Shown here piece by piece: positions 45,473 to 53,606 of a stretch of 64,000 nucleotides of DNA. The notes under the pieces are model-generated. The model worked only from the letters and a program-made list of their open reading frames with translations. It was not told where the DNA came from and ran no database searches. The translations under genes and the position numbers were made by a program. Source of the stretch: an uncultured Acetatifactor sp. (GTDB lineage Bacteria; Bacillota; Clostridia; Lachnospirales; Lachnospiraceae); assembly GCA_947581865.1 (NCBI GenBank), contig CANPWA010000006.1, positions 1 through 64,000 of the forward strand, read 5' to 3'. Numbering within the stretch: position 1 is the first letter of the stretch; every line of letters begins with the position of its first letter.

Positions 45473-46237
45473 TTGAACATTGCGATCATCACCGGAGCTT
45501 CCTCCGGAATCGGAAGAGAATTTGTACGTCAGATGGATCAGGCTTTTGATAAGATCGATGAGTTCTGGCTGGTGGCGAGAAGAAAAGATCTGTTGGAGGA
45601 AATCGGAGAACAGACACATCATGCCACCAGGATCTTTGCCATGGATGTCACTGTCAATCTTCAGTTGGAACGTCTGGAGAATGCGGTAAAAAAGGCGGAC
45701 GCCAAAGTCCGTATGCTGGTCAACTGTGCCGGTTACGGCGTTATGGGACCGTTTTCAGGTCAGGACCGTAAAGAGGAAACGGGTATGATCCGCTTAAACT
45801 GTGAGGCCCTCACCAACCTCACCCATCGTATGCTCCCTTACATGAGACGGGGCAGCCGCATCATTCAGCTTGCCTCCTGCGCGGCTTTTCTTCCTCAGCC
45901 GAATTTCGCAGTATATGCGGCCACCAAAGCCTATGTGCTTCGATTTTCCCAGGCGTTGGGAGAGGAATTGCGCGAAAGAGGAATTTATGTGACCAGTGTG
46001 TGTCCCGGTCCGGTAAATACCCCGTTCTTTGACCGGGCAGAAAGGACCGGCAGTACCCTTGCCATCAAAAAATATGTGATGGTCCAGGTACAGCAGGTGG
46101 TCGCAAAGGCGCTTCAGGATTCCCGGAATAAAAGAAGCAAGTCTGTTTACAGCACTCCGATCGTCGGGCTGGAAATCCTGGCAAAGCTGCTTCCTCATGC
46201 ACTGATATTAAAATGTATCCGGAAAATGAAGATCTGA
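45473..46237 (+). CDS. SDR family NAD(P)-dependent oxidoreductase
   Basis: A classical short-chain dehydrogenase of 254 residues: nucleotide-binding TGASSGIG at the N-terminus, NCAGYG, a catalytic Ser region in LASCAAF and YAATK (Tyr-x-x-x-Lys). The C-terminal part after CPGPVNTPFF includes an extension of about 40 residues ending in a basic tail. Substrate unknown. A TTG start is preceded by AAGGAG, so start efficiency may be modest. It follows the YgiQ gene after 15 bases. Confidence 0.88.
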   Translation: MNIAIITGASSGIGREFVRQMDQAFDKIDEFWLVARRKDLLEEIGEQTHHATRIFAMDVTVNLQLERLENAVKKADAKVRMLVNCAGYGVMGPFSGQDRKEETGMIRLNCEALTNLTHRMLPYMRRGSRIIQLASCAAFLPQPNFAVYAATKAYVLRFSQALGEELRERGIYVTSVCPGPVNTPFFDRAERTGSTLAIKKYVMVQVQQVVAKALQDSRNKRSKSVYSTPIVGLEILAKLLPHALILKCIRKMKI

Positions 46238-46264
46238 TGCTATGTATCGCGAAAGAGAGAAAAA

Positions 46265-46852
46265 ATGATGAAATTATCCCGATTATTTCTCTATGATGAT
46301 TATAAAGGAGAAAGAAATTATTTAAAAATTCAGGGGCGGTATGAACTCGCCCGCACGATCTTATATTTTGGCATTTCTTTCTCCCTGTTGATCGCGGGGA
46401 TCCTCGCCACCGGCAGCCGCAGTAATCTACTGACTGTGGCAGCCGTGCTGGGCTGTCTTCCGGCCTGCAAGAGCGCCGTTGACGCTTTTATGTTCCTGCG
46501 TTATCGGGGGTGCGGCAAAGAATACGCCGATGAGATCGATGCCCATATGAAGGGGCTGCACGGGCTATATGATCGGGTCTTCACCTCCTACAGCTGCAGT
46601 TATCAGGTGGCGCACATTACGGTGAGAGGAAATACTCTCTGTGGCTTCACCCAGGATGCTTCCTTTGATGAGAGCGGTTTCCGGGAGCATATCACGAATC
46701 TGTTAAAAAAAGACGGTCTGACGGATATTTCCGTAAAAATATTTAAGGACATTCATAAATACGTCAGCCGTTTGGAACAGATAAAATTGCTGGACGAAGA
46801 AGAGAAGCGCACTCTCGTGATCTTGACCAGTCTGAACAATGTATCGTTGTGA
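46265..46852 (+). CDS. Membrane protein of unknown function, 195 residues
   Basis: Two adjacent membrane helices (about 28-47 and 54-75) after a basic N-terminal tail with the segment YKGERNYLKIQGRYELAR, followed by a soluble C-terminal region of about 110 residues with mixed alpha/beta character (YADEIDAHMKGLHGLYDRVF, ISVKIFKDIHKYVSRLE). No family is recognised. It begins 27 bases after the SDR stop and AAAGAGAGAAAA precedes the ATG, so it is probably cotranscribed. The pattern of a helical hairpin with a large cytoplasmic domain could fit a regulatory or assembly role; nothing more can be said. Confidence 0.65.
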   Translation: MMKLSRLFLYDDYKGERNYLKIQGRYELARTILYFGISFSLLIAGILATGSRSNLLTVAAVLGCLPACKSAVDAFMFLRYRGCGKEYADEIDAHMKGLHGLYDRVFTSYSCSYQVAHITVRGNTLCGFTQDASFDESGFREHITNLLKKDGLTDISVKIFKDIHKYVSRLEQIKLLDEEEKRTLVILTSLNNVSL

Positions 46853-46887
46853 GAAAAAAGGGCATGGGAGACAGGGGAAGAAGATAG

Positions 46888-47961
46888 ATGTTAATGGTTA
46901 AGAAGGACAGGGATTGCCTGCGGGATTCCTCAAAAGACGGTTATAATATCGGTTTTTGTATCTTGCGAATGATCATGTGTTTTTGTGTTATTTTATGTCA
47001 TTTTGGAAACAGCACAAATTCCTGGGGGGGTATTATCCCCTTTATGGCAGTCAGGGGTTATGCGGTTCCTGTTTTTATGATGTTATCTTTTCTGTTAATG
47101 CAAAAAAACATGATGAAAAAAGATACGGAAATCATCAAAAAAAGGCTTTTCCGGTTGCTTATACCTCATTTGGGATGGGCAGTGATTTATTGGGTGATCT
47201 ATGAATATTTGATGGAAACGGTGACCGGAATGGAAATAACCAACGGGATATCCGATCTGATATGGCAGCTTTGTACGGGACATAGCCCTAATGTCAATGC
47301 AACAATGTGGTATCAGGTGGTCTTGATGGTACTGAGTGCTTTATATTTTCTGCTTTTTTATTTTTTGCCTGAAAACATCGGTATGTTATGTATTTTTATA
47401 TCAATGATCCTGTCGCTCATTCTGCAATATTCCGGGCTCAATTATGATTTGTTTTCAGGATTACGGTATGAACTGAGATATCCGCTGGGAAGAACGGTTG
47501 AAATGATTCCATATGCCATGATCGGATTCAGTCTTTCCTATTATGATGTTTACCGGAAATTGAAAAAACATAAAAAAACAGTAATGGCGCTCTCTGTTAT
47601 CATTTTTGTGATCGCCACAGTCGTTGACCACATTTGGTCCAAAGTCCGTGGATTTGATTATGCGGGGATCCCGGCAATCCTGATCGCTTTTTCACTGATT
47701 ACGATCGCACAGTTTCTTCCCTTAAATGATCTGATCGGTTCCGGACGGATCCGACGGCTCATCTTAATTTTGTCAAGATATACACTAGGTATCTATTGTG
47801 TCCATCGGTTGGTCGGTGATCTATATACTTATATGTTTGATCAGTTCAGTTTAAAACCGGACAGCTCTTTGTTATGTGTGTTGATTTATATCACCGGTTA
47901 CATACTATCCGCGATCGTCGCGAAATTTCCGCTGAAAATATGCCGACAGCTTGTGGAATAA
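46888..47961 (+). CDS. Acyltransferase 3 family membrane protein
   Basis: A 357-residue integral membrane protein with about ten helices. The first helix after the N-terminus has FCILRMIMCFCVILCHF, the RxxA/H-type opening of this O-acyltransferase family (OafA/WecH-like), followed by the YAVPVFMMLSF segment of the second helix. These enzymes O-acetylate or succinylate surface sugars. The substrate is unknown. The gene is visibly richer in A+T than its neighbours, with many TTA and ATT codons, which may mean it was acquired. ATG 46888; a second in-frame ATG at 46894 is possible. Confidence 0.78.
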   Translation: MLMVKKDRDCLRDSSKDGYNIGFCILRMIMCFCVILCHFGNSTNSWGGIIPFMAVRGYAVPVFMMLSFLLMQKNMMKKDTEIIKKRLFRLLIPHLGWAVIYWVIYEYLMETVTGMEITNGISDLIWQLCTGHSPNVNATMWYQVVLMVLSALYFLLFYFLPENIGMLCIFISMILSLILQYSGLNYDLFSGLRYELRYPLGRTVEMIPYAMIGFSLSYYDVYRKLKKHKKTVMALSVIIFVIATVVDHIWSKVRGFDYAGIPAILIAFSLITIAQFLPLNDLIGSGRIRRLILILSRYTLGIYCVHRLVGDLYTYMFDQFSLKPDSSLLCVLIYITGYILSAIVAKFPLKICRQLVE

Positions 47962-48002
47962 AACAGATCGGTTTTTGGCGGATACATTATGGGGGAAAAA
48001 GA

Positions 48003-48998
48003 ATGCAGGAGATCAGGATTGCGCCCGATCAGGCAGGACAGCGTTTTGACAAATTCTTACGCAGACTGTTTCCGGAGGCGGGAAACGGCTTCCTCTATAA
48101 AATGCTGCGCAAAAAAAATATAACATTAAACGGAAAGAAAGCGGAGGGAAAAGAGATCTTGGACCCGGGAGATGTGGTGCGGATGTACTTTGCCCAGGAC
48201 ACCTTCCTCAAACTATCTCATAAATCCGGCGTGCAGGAGAATGACAGGCTGCCTGACCGTTACAGAGAAGCCTACCGGAAGTATTCCGGCGTTTCCATTC
48301 TCTATGAGGATGAACGGATGCTGGTTCTGAACAAACCCGTGGGGCTTCTGACGCAGAAGGCAAAGGACGGCGATCTGAGCTTAAACGAATGGATGATCGG
48401 ATATCTTTTGGATTCCGGCGCCCTGTCCGCCGAGGAGCTTCGCATCTTCCGCCCCTCCGTGTGCAACCGTCTGGACCGCAACACCAGCGGACTGGTGCTT
48501 TGCGGCAAAAGCCTTGCCGGCTCCCAATATCTCAGCGAGCTGATCCGCACCCGGGGCATCCGGAAATTCTACCGGACAATCTGCGCGGGCAGTCTGACCG
48601 GTTCCGCAACGATCCGGGGATATCTGACCAAGGATACCCGCGCCAATAAAGTACGCCTGTCCCAAACGGATGGGGAGCCTGTCTGCACCGCTTACGATCC
48701 GCTGCGCTCCAACGGACATTACACTCTGCTGGAGGTGGAACTGATCACGGGAAAGACACACCAGATCCGTGCCCAGCTGGCAGATATGGGGCATCCGCTC
48801 ATCGGTGACTTTAAATACGGCGACCAGACGGTAAACCGGCGGCTGAAGGACCGTTACGGGCTGGATCACCATCTGCTCCATGCCCATAGGATCCGGTTCC
48901 CGGACGGACGGGAACTGACCGCGCCCTGTCCCCGGGAATTTGAGCGGCTGGAAAAAGCTCTGCTGGACGACGCGGAATCCATAGGAACATTTGTATAA
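48003..48998 (+). CDS. RluA family pseudouridine synthase
   Basis: A 331-residue pseudouridine synthase acting on rRNA or tRNA. N-terminal S4 domain (QEIRIAPDQAGQRFDKFL), then the catalytic domain with Asp in RLDRNTSGLVLCGKS, the substrate loop CTAYDPLRSNG and the C-terminal VELITGKTHQIRAQLADMGHPL. The size and S4 domain fit RluC/RluD-type enzymes; the exact target uridine cannot be stated. ATG 48003 follows GGGGGAAAAAGA; the open frame continues upstream into the acyltransferase gene but without family resemblance. recU follows 10 bases after its stop. Confidence 0.88.
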   Translation: MQEIRIAPDQAGQRFDKFLRRLFPEAGNGFLYKMLRKKNITLNGKKAEGKEILDPGDVVRMYFAQDTFLKLSHKSGVQENDRLPDRYREAYRKYSGVSILYEDERMLVLNKPVGLLTQKAKDGDLSLNEWMIGYLLDSGALSAEELRIFRPSVCNRLDRNTSGLVLCGKSLAGSQYLSELIRTRGIRKFYRTICAGSLTGSATIRGYLTKDTRANKVRLSQTDGEPVCTAYDPLRSNGHYTLLEVELITGKTHQIRAQLADMGHPLIGDFKYGDQTVNRRLKDRYGLDHHLLHAHRIRFPDGRELTAPCPREFERLEKALLDDAESIGTFV

Positions 48999-49008
48999 GG
49001 ACGAGAAA

Positions 49009-49542
49009 ATGGCTACATGGAATTCAAGAGGGCTCCGGGGATCTACCCTGGAGGATATGATCAACCGCACCAATGAAAAATATATGGAGGCGGGGCTTGC
49101 CCTGATCCAGAAAGTGCCAACCCCCATCACCCCCATAAAGATCGATAAGGCGACCAGACATATCACGCTCGCCTATTTTGAGCAGAAGAGCACGGTGGAC
49201 TATATCGGAGCCGTGCAGGGCATTCCGGTGTGTTTTGATGCAAAGGAATGTGCCGTTGACACTTTCGCGCTTCAGAATATCCACGAACATCAGGTGGAGT
49301 TCATGCGAAAATTTGAAAAGCAGGGCGGCGTCGCCTTTTTTCTGATCCACTATACCCACAAGGATCTGCTCTATTATCTGCCCTTTGAGATGCTGGATTT
49401 CTTCTGGCAGCGCGCAAAGGAGGGCGGGCGCAAGAGTTTCCGGTACGAGGAGCTCAATCCTGCGTATATACTGCCGCAAAAGCAGGGCATACTCGTCCCC
49501 TATCTGGACGCGCTTCAGAAAGATCTGGAGGACAGGGAATAA
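49009..49542 (+). CDS. recU: Holliday junction resolvase RecU
   Basis: The Firmicute Holliday junction resolvase, functional counterpart of RuvC and partner of RuvAB (ruvAB at 14375-16004). The family pattern is clear: NSRGLRGSTLEDMINRTNEKY near the start, YFEQKSTVDYIG with Asp64, then PVCFDAKEC, and NIHEHQVEFMRKFEKQGG. In Bacillus RecU the metal-binding triad includes a Glu in FEAKET; here it reads FDAKEC, so Glu is replaced by Asp77, with Lys79 kept. This is a conservative change. It starts 10 bases after the pseudouridine synthase gene with AAGGACGAG before it. Confidence 0.9.
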   Translation: MATWNSRGLRGSTLEDMINRTNEKYMEAGLALIQKVPTPITPIKIDKATRHITLAYFEQKSTVDYIGAVQGIPVCFDAKECAVDTFALQNIHEHQVEFMRKFEKQGGVAFFLIHYTHKDLLYYLPFEMLDFFWQRAKEGGRKSFRYEELNPAYILPQKQGILVPYLDALQKDLEDRE

Positions 49543-49576
49543 ACAGGGAAAAACAGAGGCCAAACGGCAATTTTAC

Positions 49577-49605
49577 TTGACAGAGTTTTCAGGATTAGGT
49601 ATACT
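49577..49605 (+). promoter_or_regulatory. Near-consensus promoter of the histidine operon
   Basis: TTGACA, exactly 17 bases, and TATACT. It lies 123 bases before hisZ. The leader holds a G+C-rich hairpin (CCGGC/GCCGG at 49665-49678) without a T run, and no T-box sequence or His-rich leader peptide is visible. Confidence 0.85.
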
Positions 49606-49728
49606 ACAATATAGTTTTATCTGCTAATCTGCTACCACGGCATCGCGTTAAATAATTAAAGTGTCCGGCGCCCGCCGGGGAAAACGAACGAAAAATAAGA
49701 TCAGGAAAAGGATCAGGATGAATTTAAT

Positions 49729-50880
49729 ATGAGCAAGAGACTACTGCACACACCCGAGGGAGTACGGGACATATACGGAAAGGAATACGCACGCAAGCTC
49801 TGGGTGGAAAGAAAACTTCACGATGCCATCCGCACTTACGGCTTTGAGGATATTCAGACTCCGACTTTTGAATTTTTCGACGTGTTTTCCAGAGAGATCG
49901 GAACCACGCCCAGCAAGGAGCTGTATAAGTTTTTTGACAAGGAGGGGGACACGCTGGTCCTGCGCCCGGATTTTACTCCCTCCATTGCCCGCTGCGCCGC
50001 CAAATATTTTATGGAGGACAAAACACCTATCCGTCTCAGCTATATGGGCAACACCTTCACCAACACTTCCAATCTGCAGGGAAAGCTGAAGGAAGTGACG
50101 CAGATGGGCGCAGAGCTGATCAACGACCCTTCCGTGGAAGCGGACGCCGAGATGATCAGTCTGGTGATCGGAGCGTTAAAAAACACAGGGCTTGCCCGTT
50201 TTCAGGTCAGCATCGGTCAGCTGGAATATTTCAAGGGGCTCTGTCAGGAGGCCGGGCTGGACGAGGAGACGGAGTATGACCTGCGCACCTGTATTTCCGG
50301 CAAGAATTATTTTGCCGCCCAGGAACTTCTGGAAGAGAGAAAGGTTTCTAAGCCCTATCGGGGGACGCTTTTGAAAGTCGCGGATCTGTTCGGAAACATG
50401 ACGTCTCTTGGCGAGGCGAGGGCTCTGGTGAACAATCAGCGATCCCTTGCCGCCATCGACAGGCTGGAACAGCTCTATGAAGTCTTAAAACTCTATGGGG
50501 TGGCAGACTATGTTTCCTTCGACCTGGGGATGCTGAGCAAATACAATTACTATACCGGAGTGATCTTCAAGGCATATACCTACGGCGTGGGAGACGCCGT
50601 GGTCAAGGGCGGAAGATATGACAATCTGCTCCATCAATTTGGAAAGGAATCTCCTGCCATCGGTTTTGTGATCGTTGTGGACGAACTGCTCGAGGCGCTG
50701 GAGAGTCAGAAGGTGGCGTTTGAGATGCCTGCCGTCTGCAGGAAGCTGTTCTACATTCCCGGCGACAGGGCGGACTTTGCCGCTAAACTGGCAGAGGCAG
50801 AAGCGATGAGGGCGCAGGGCGTGGCGGTGGAGCTGTCCGCCGCAGACCCATCGGATAAACTGGAGGCAGAAGACAGATGA
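49729..50880 (+). CDS. hisZ: ATP phosphoribosyltransferase regulatory subunit
   Basis: A paralogue of histidyl-tRNA synthetase without tRNA charging activity, needed by the short form of HisG to work and be inhibited by histidine. The class II core is seen in TPEGVRDIYGKEYARK, VLRPDFTPSIARCAAKYF and GGRYDNLLHQFGKESPAIGF, the last being the HisS-like motif 3. At 383 residues it is shorter than HisS because the anticodon domain is missing. The last four bases overlap hisG. It opens a his operon of hisZ-G-D-B-IE type. Confidence 0.94.
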   Translation: MSKRLLHTPEGVRDIYGKEYARKLWVERKLHDAIRTYGFEDIQTPTFEFFDVFSREIGTTPSKELYKFFDKEGDTLVLRPDFTPSIARCAAKYFMEDKTPIRLSYMGNTFTNTSNLQGKLKEVTQMGAELINDPSVEADAEMISLVIGALKNTGLARFQVSIGQLEYFKGLCQEAGLDEETEYDLRTCISGKNYFAAQELLEERKVSKPYRGTLLKVADLFGNMTSLGEARALVNNQRSLAAIDRLEQLYEVLKLYGVADYVSFDLGMLSKYNYYTGVIFKAYTYGVGDAVVKGGRYDNLLHQFGKESPAIGFVIVVDELLEALESQKVAFEMPAVCRKLFYIPGDRADFAAKLAEAEAMRAQGVAVELSAADPSDKLEAEDR

Positions 50881-51536
50881 CGGAAGAGAGATATTTGACA
50901 TTTGCTCTGGGGAAGGGGCGTCTTGCCAACAAGACACTGGAGCTTTTTGAGAAGATTGGGATCACCTGCGAGGAGATGAAGGACAAAAATTCCCGAAAGC
51001 TGATCTTTGTGAATGAGGAATTAAAACTCCGTTTTTTCCTGGCAAAGGGTCCGGACGTTCCCACCTATGTGGAGTACGGTGCCGCGGACATCGGCGTGGT
51101 GGGAAGGGATACGGTGCTGGAAGAAAACCGCAATGTATACGAAGTGCTGGACTTAGGCTTCGGAAAATGCAGGATGTGTGTCTGCGGCCCTGCCTCTGCG
51201 CGGGAACTTCTCAAACACCACGAGCGCATCCGGGTGGCGAGCAAGTACCCCAACATCGCCAAGGATTATTTCTATAACAAAAAACATCAGACTGTGGACA
51301 TCATCAAGCTGAACGGCTCCGTGGAACTGGGACCTTTAGTGGAGCTGGCAGACGTGATCGTGGATATCGTGGAGACCGGATCCACCCTGCGGGAAAACGG
51401 GCTGGAGGTTTTGGAGGAGGTCTGTCCCTTAAGCGCCAGAATGATCGTCAATCCCGTGAGCATGCAGATGGATGCCGCGCGCATCCGCAGTCTGGTGATG
51501 CGCATCCGCGAGATACGAAGCGGTGATGACATATGA
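50877..51536 (+). CDS. hisG: ATP phosphoribosyltransferase catalytic subunit, short form
   Basis: First step of histidine synthesis: joins ATP with phosphoribosyl diphosphate. The 219-residue protein has TFALGKGRLANKTLELF and the periplasmic-binding-like fold with GAADIGVVGRDTV, VASKYPNIAKDYF and VDIVETGSTLRENGLE (PRPP loop). The lack of a C-terminal regulatory domain marks it as the short form, which needs HisZ; both are adjacent, overlapping by four bases. Confidence 0.96.
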   Translation: MTEERYLTFALGKGRLANKTLELFEKIGITCEEMKDKNSRKLIFVNEELKLRFFLAKGPDVPTYVEYGAADIGVVGRDTVLEENRNVYEVLDLGFGKCRMCVCGPASARELLKHHERIRVASKYPNIAKDYFYNKKHQTVDIIKLNGSVELGPLVELADVIVDIVETGSTLRENGLEVLEEVCPLSARMIVNPVSMQMDAARIRSLVMRIREIRSGDDI

Positions 51537-51620
51537 CGGAGACAGATCCGACGATTTTGGCAGAAACAGTTTTTTGACGGAAACAAATCGGGAAGAAAAC
51601 GAAAACGGAAAGAGGAGCAT

Positions 51621-52916
51621 ATGAGAATCATAGAGTTAAACAGAGAAACACGGGCGGACCTTTTGAACGACCTGTTAAAGAGAAGCCCTAATAATTATGG
51701 TCAGTTTGAAGCTACGGTAAACGAGATCATTGAAAATGTGAGAACAAACGGCGACAAAGCCCTTTTTGAATACACGGAAACTTTCGATCACTTCCGGCTG
51801 ACGCCGGACAATATCAGGGTGAGCAGGGAGGAGATCGACGAGGCTTACTCCCGGCTGGATGCAAAACTGATCGATGTCCTCCGGCAGTCTGCGGAAAACA
51901 TCCGCGCATTTCACACAAAACAGCTTCGGAACAGCTGGTTTGACGCCAGACCCGACGGCACCATTCTGGGGATGAAGATCACGCCCATCGGCAGGGCGGG
52001 AGTGTATGTGCCCGGCGGAAAGGCGGCGTATCCCTCCAGCGTGCTGATGAATGTGATCCCTGCCAAAGTGGCAGGAGTGAGGGAGATTGTGATGACCACA
52101 CCTCCCGGAGCGGACGGAAGCGTCAATCCCGGCACCCTTGTGGCGGCGGATATCGCCGGAGTCGACACCATCTATAAAGCGGGCGGAGCACAAGCCATCG
52201 CCGCCCTTGCCTTCGGCACAGAGTCTGTCCCCAAGGTGGACAAGATCACCGGACCCGGCAACATCTTTGTGGCCCTGGCCAAGAAGGCGGTATACGGCTA
52301 TGTGAGCATTGATTCCATCGCCGGGCCCAGCGAGATCATGGTGCTGGCAGACGATGGCGCCAATCCCCGCTATGTGGCGGCGGATCTTTTGTCCCAGGCG
52401 GAGCATGACGAGCTGGCAAGCGCCATCCTCATCACCACCTCCGCGGAGCTTGCACAGAAGGTTTCCGAGGAAGTGGACGGCTTTGTGGCAGGGCTGGAGC
52501 GCAAGGAGATCATCCAAAAGTCTCTGGACAATTACGGCTATATTCTCGTGGCAAAGACTATGGAGGAGGCAATTGACGCGGTAAATGAGATCGCCTCGGA
52601 GCATCTGGAGATCCTCACCCGGAATCCCTTTGATATCATGACACGCATTCAGAATGCCGGCGCGATCTTTTTGGGCGAATACGCCTCGGAGCCTCTGGGG
52701 GATTATTTTGCGGGTCCCAACCACATTCTGCCCACCAATGGCACGGCAAAATTTTTCTCCCCCGTGAATGTGGATGACTTCATCAAGAAGAGCAGCATCA
52801 TTTCCTATTCCAGGGAGGCGCTGGAAAAAGTTCATGAAAACATTGAGCTGTTTGCCCAAAGCGAGGGGCTGACCGCCCACGCAAACAGCATCCGGGTGCG
52901 CTTTGAGCAGCCATAA
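51621..52916 (+). CDS. hisD: Histidinol dehydrogenase
   Basis: Oxidises histidinol to histidine through the aldehyde with two NAD and a zinc ion, the last step of the pathway. The protein of 431 residues has the family patterns YVPGGKAAYPSSVLMNVIPA, TIYKAGGAQAIAALAFGTES, ITGPGNIFVALAK and SIAGPSEIMVLADDGANP, and SQAEHDE (zinc ligand region). AAAGAGGAGCAT precedes the ATG. The gap to hisG is 84 bases without a terminator. Confidence 0.97.
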   Translation: MRIIELNRETRADLLNDLLKRSPNNYGQFEATVNEIIENVRTNGDKALFEYTETFDHFRLTPDNIRVSREEIDEAYSRLDAKLIDVLRQSAENIRAFHTKQLRNSWFDARPDGTILGMKITPIGRAGVYVPGGKAAYPSSVLMNVIPAKVAGVREIVMTTPPGADGSVNPGTLVAADIAGVDTIYKAGGAQAIAALAFGTESVPKVDKITGPGNIFVALAKKAVYGYVSIDSIAGPSEIMVLADDGANPRYVAADLLSQAEHDELASAILITTSAELAQKVSEEVDGFVAGLERKEIIQKSLDNYGYILVAKTMEEAIDAVNEIASEHLEILTRNPFDIMTRIQNAGAIFLGEYASEPLGDYFAGPNHILPTNGTAKFFSPVNVDDFIKKSSIISYSREALEKVHENIELFAQSEGLTAHANSIRVRFEQP

Positions 52917-52958
52917 AACCCGGAGACAGGCGGACAAAGACAGACAGGAGGTAACAGG

Positions 52959-53546
52959 ATGTCACGCACGGCAGAGCTGAAACGAACCACAAAGGAGACG
53001 GATATTCGGATCACACTGAATCTGGACGGAAACGGGAACGCTTCCGTGGACACCGGGATCGGCTTTTTTGATCATATGCTGGAGGGATTTGCCAGACATG
53101 GTTTTTTTGACCTGGAATGTAATGTGAAGGGCGATCTGCAGGTGGACGGTCATCACACCGTGGAGGATACCGGGATCGTGCTGGGAAACGCCATCCGGGA
53201 AGCCGCAGGAGACAAGAAGGGCATGAAGCGCTACGGCTGTTTTATCCTGCCCATGGACGATGCTCTGGCGCTCTGTGCCATCGACTTCTGCGGCAGACCT
53301 TATCTGAATTTTGAATGTGAGTTTCCCGCAGAGCGTGTGGGATATCTGGAAACAGAGCTGGTGCGGGAATTTTTTTATGCCGTATCCTACACCGCGGGCA
53401 TGAATCTCCATATCAAAATGCTGGCGGGAAGCAACACCCACCACATGATCGAGGCAATGTTCAAAGCATTCGCCAAGGCGCTGGACATGGCAGTGAGCGA
53501 AGAGCCCCGCACCACGGAGGTTTTATCCACCAAAGGCAGTCTGTAA
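52959..53546 (+). CDS. hisB: Imidazoleglycerol-phosphate dehydratase
   Basis: Dehydrates imidazoleglycerol phosphate with a Mn ion. The 195-residue monofunctional type shows TGIGFFDHMLEGFARHG and DGHHTVEDTGIVLGNAIREA, the His-rich metal motifs of the N-terminal half, with MLAGSNTHHMIEAMFKAF and the C-terminal STKGSL of the second half. It has no phosphatase domain fused. A CAGGAGGTAACAGG ribosome site is strong. Confidence 0.96.
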   Translation: MSRTAELKRTTKETDIRITLNLDGNGNASVDTGIGFFDHMLEGFARHGFFDLECNVKGDLQVDGHHTVEDTGIVLGNAIREAAGDKKGMKRYGCFILPMDDALALCAIDFCGRPYLNFECEFPAERVGYLETELVREFFYAVSYTAGMNLHIKMLAGSNTHHMIEAMFKAFAKALDMAVSEEPRTTEVLSTKGSL

Positions 53547-53606
53547 CAATATGTGCAGGACGGCATCCACAGCAATCCGAAAGGAAAATCCGAGAGGAAT
53601 AAGTAT

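Noticed and set aside
49543..49728. Possible His T-box or attenuator before hisZ
   Set aside because: Read through the leader: no T-box core and no His-codon run; only a short GC hairpin without T run.
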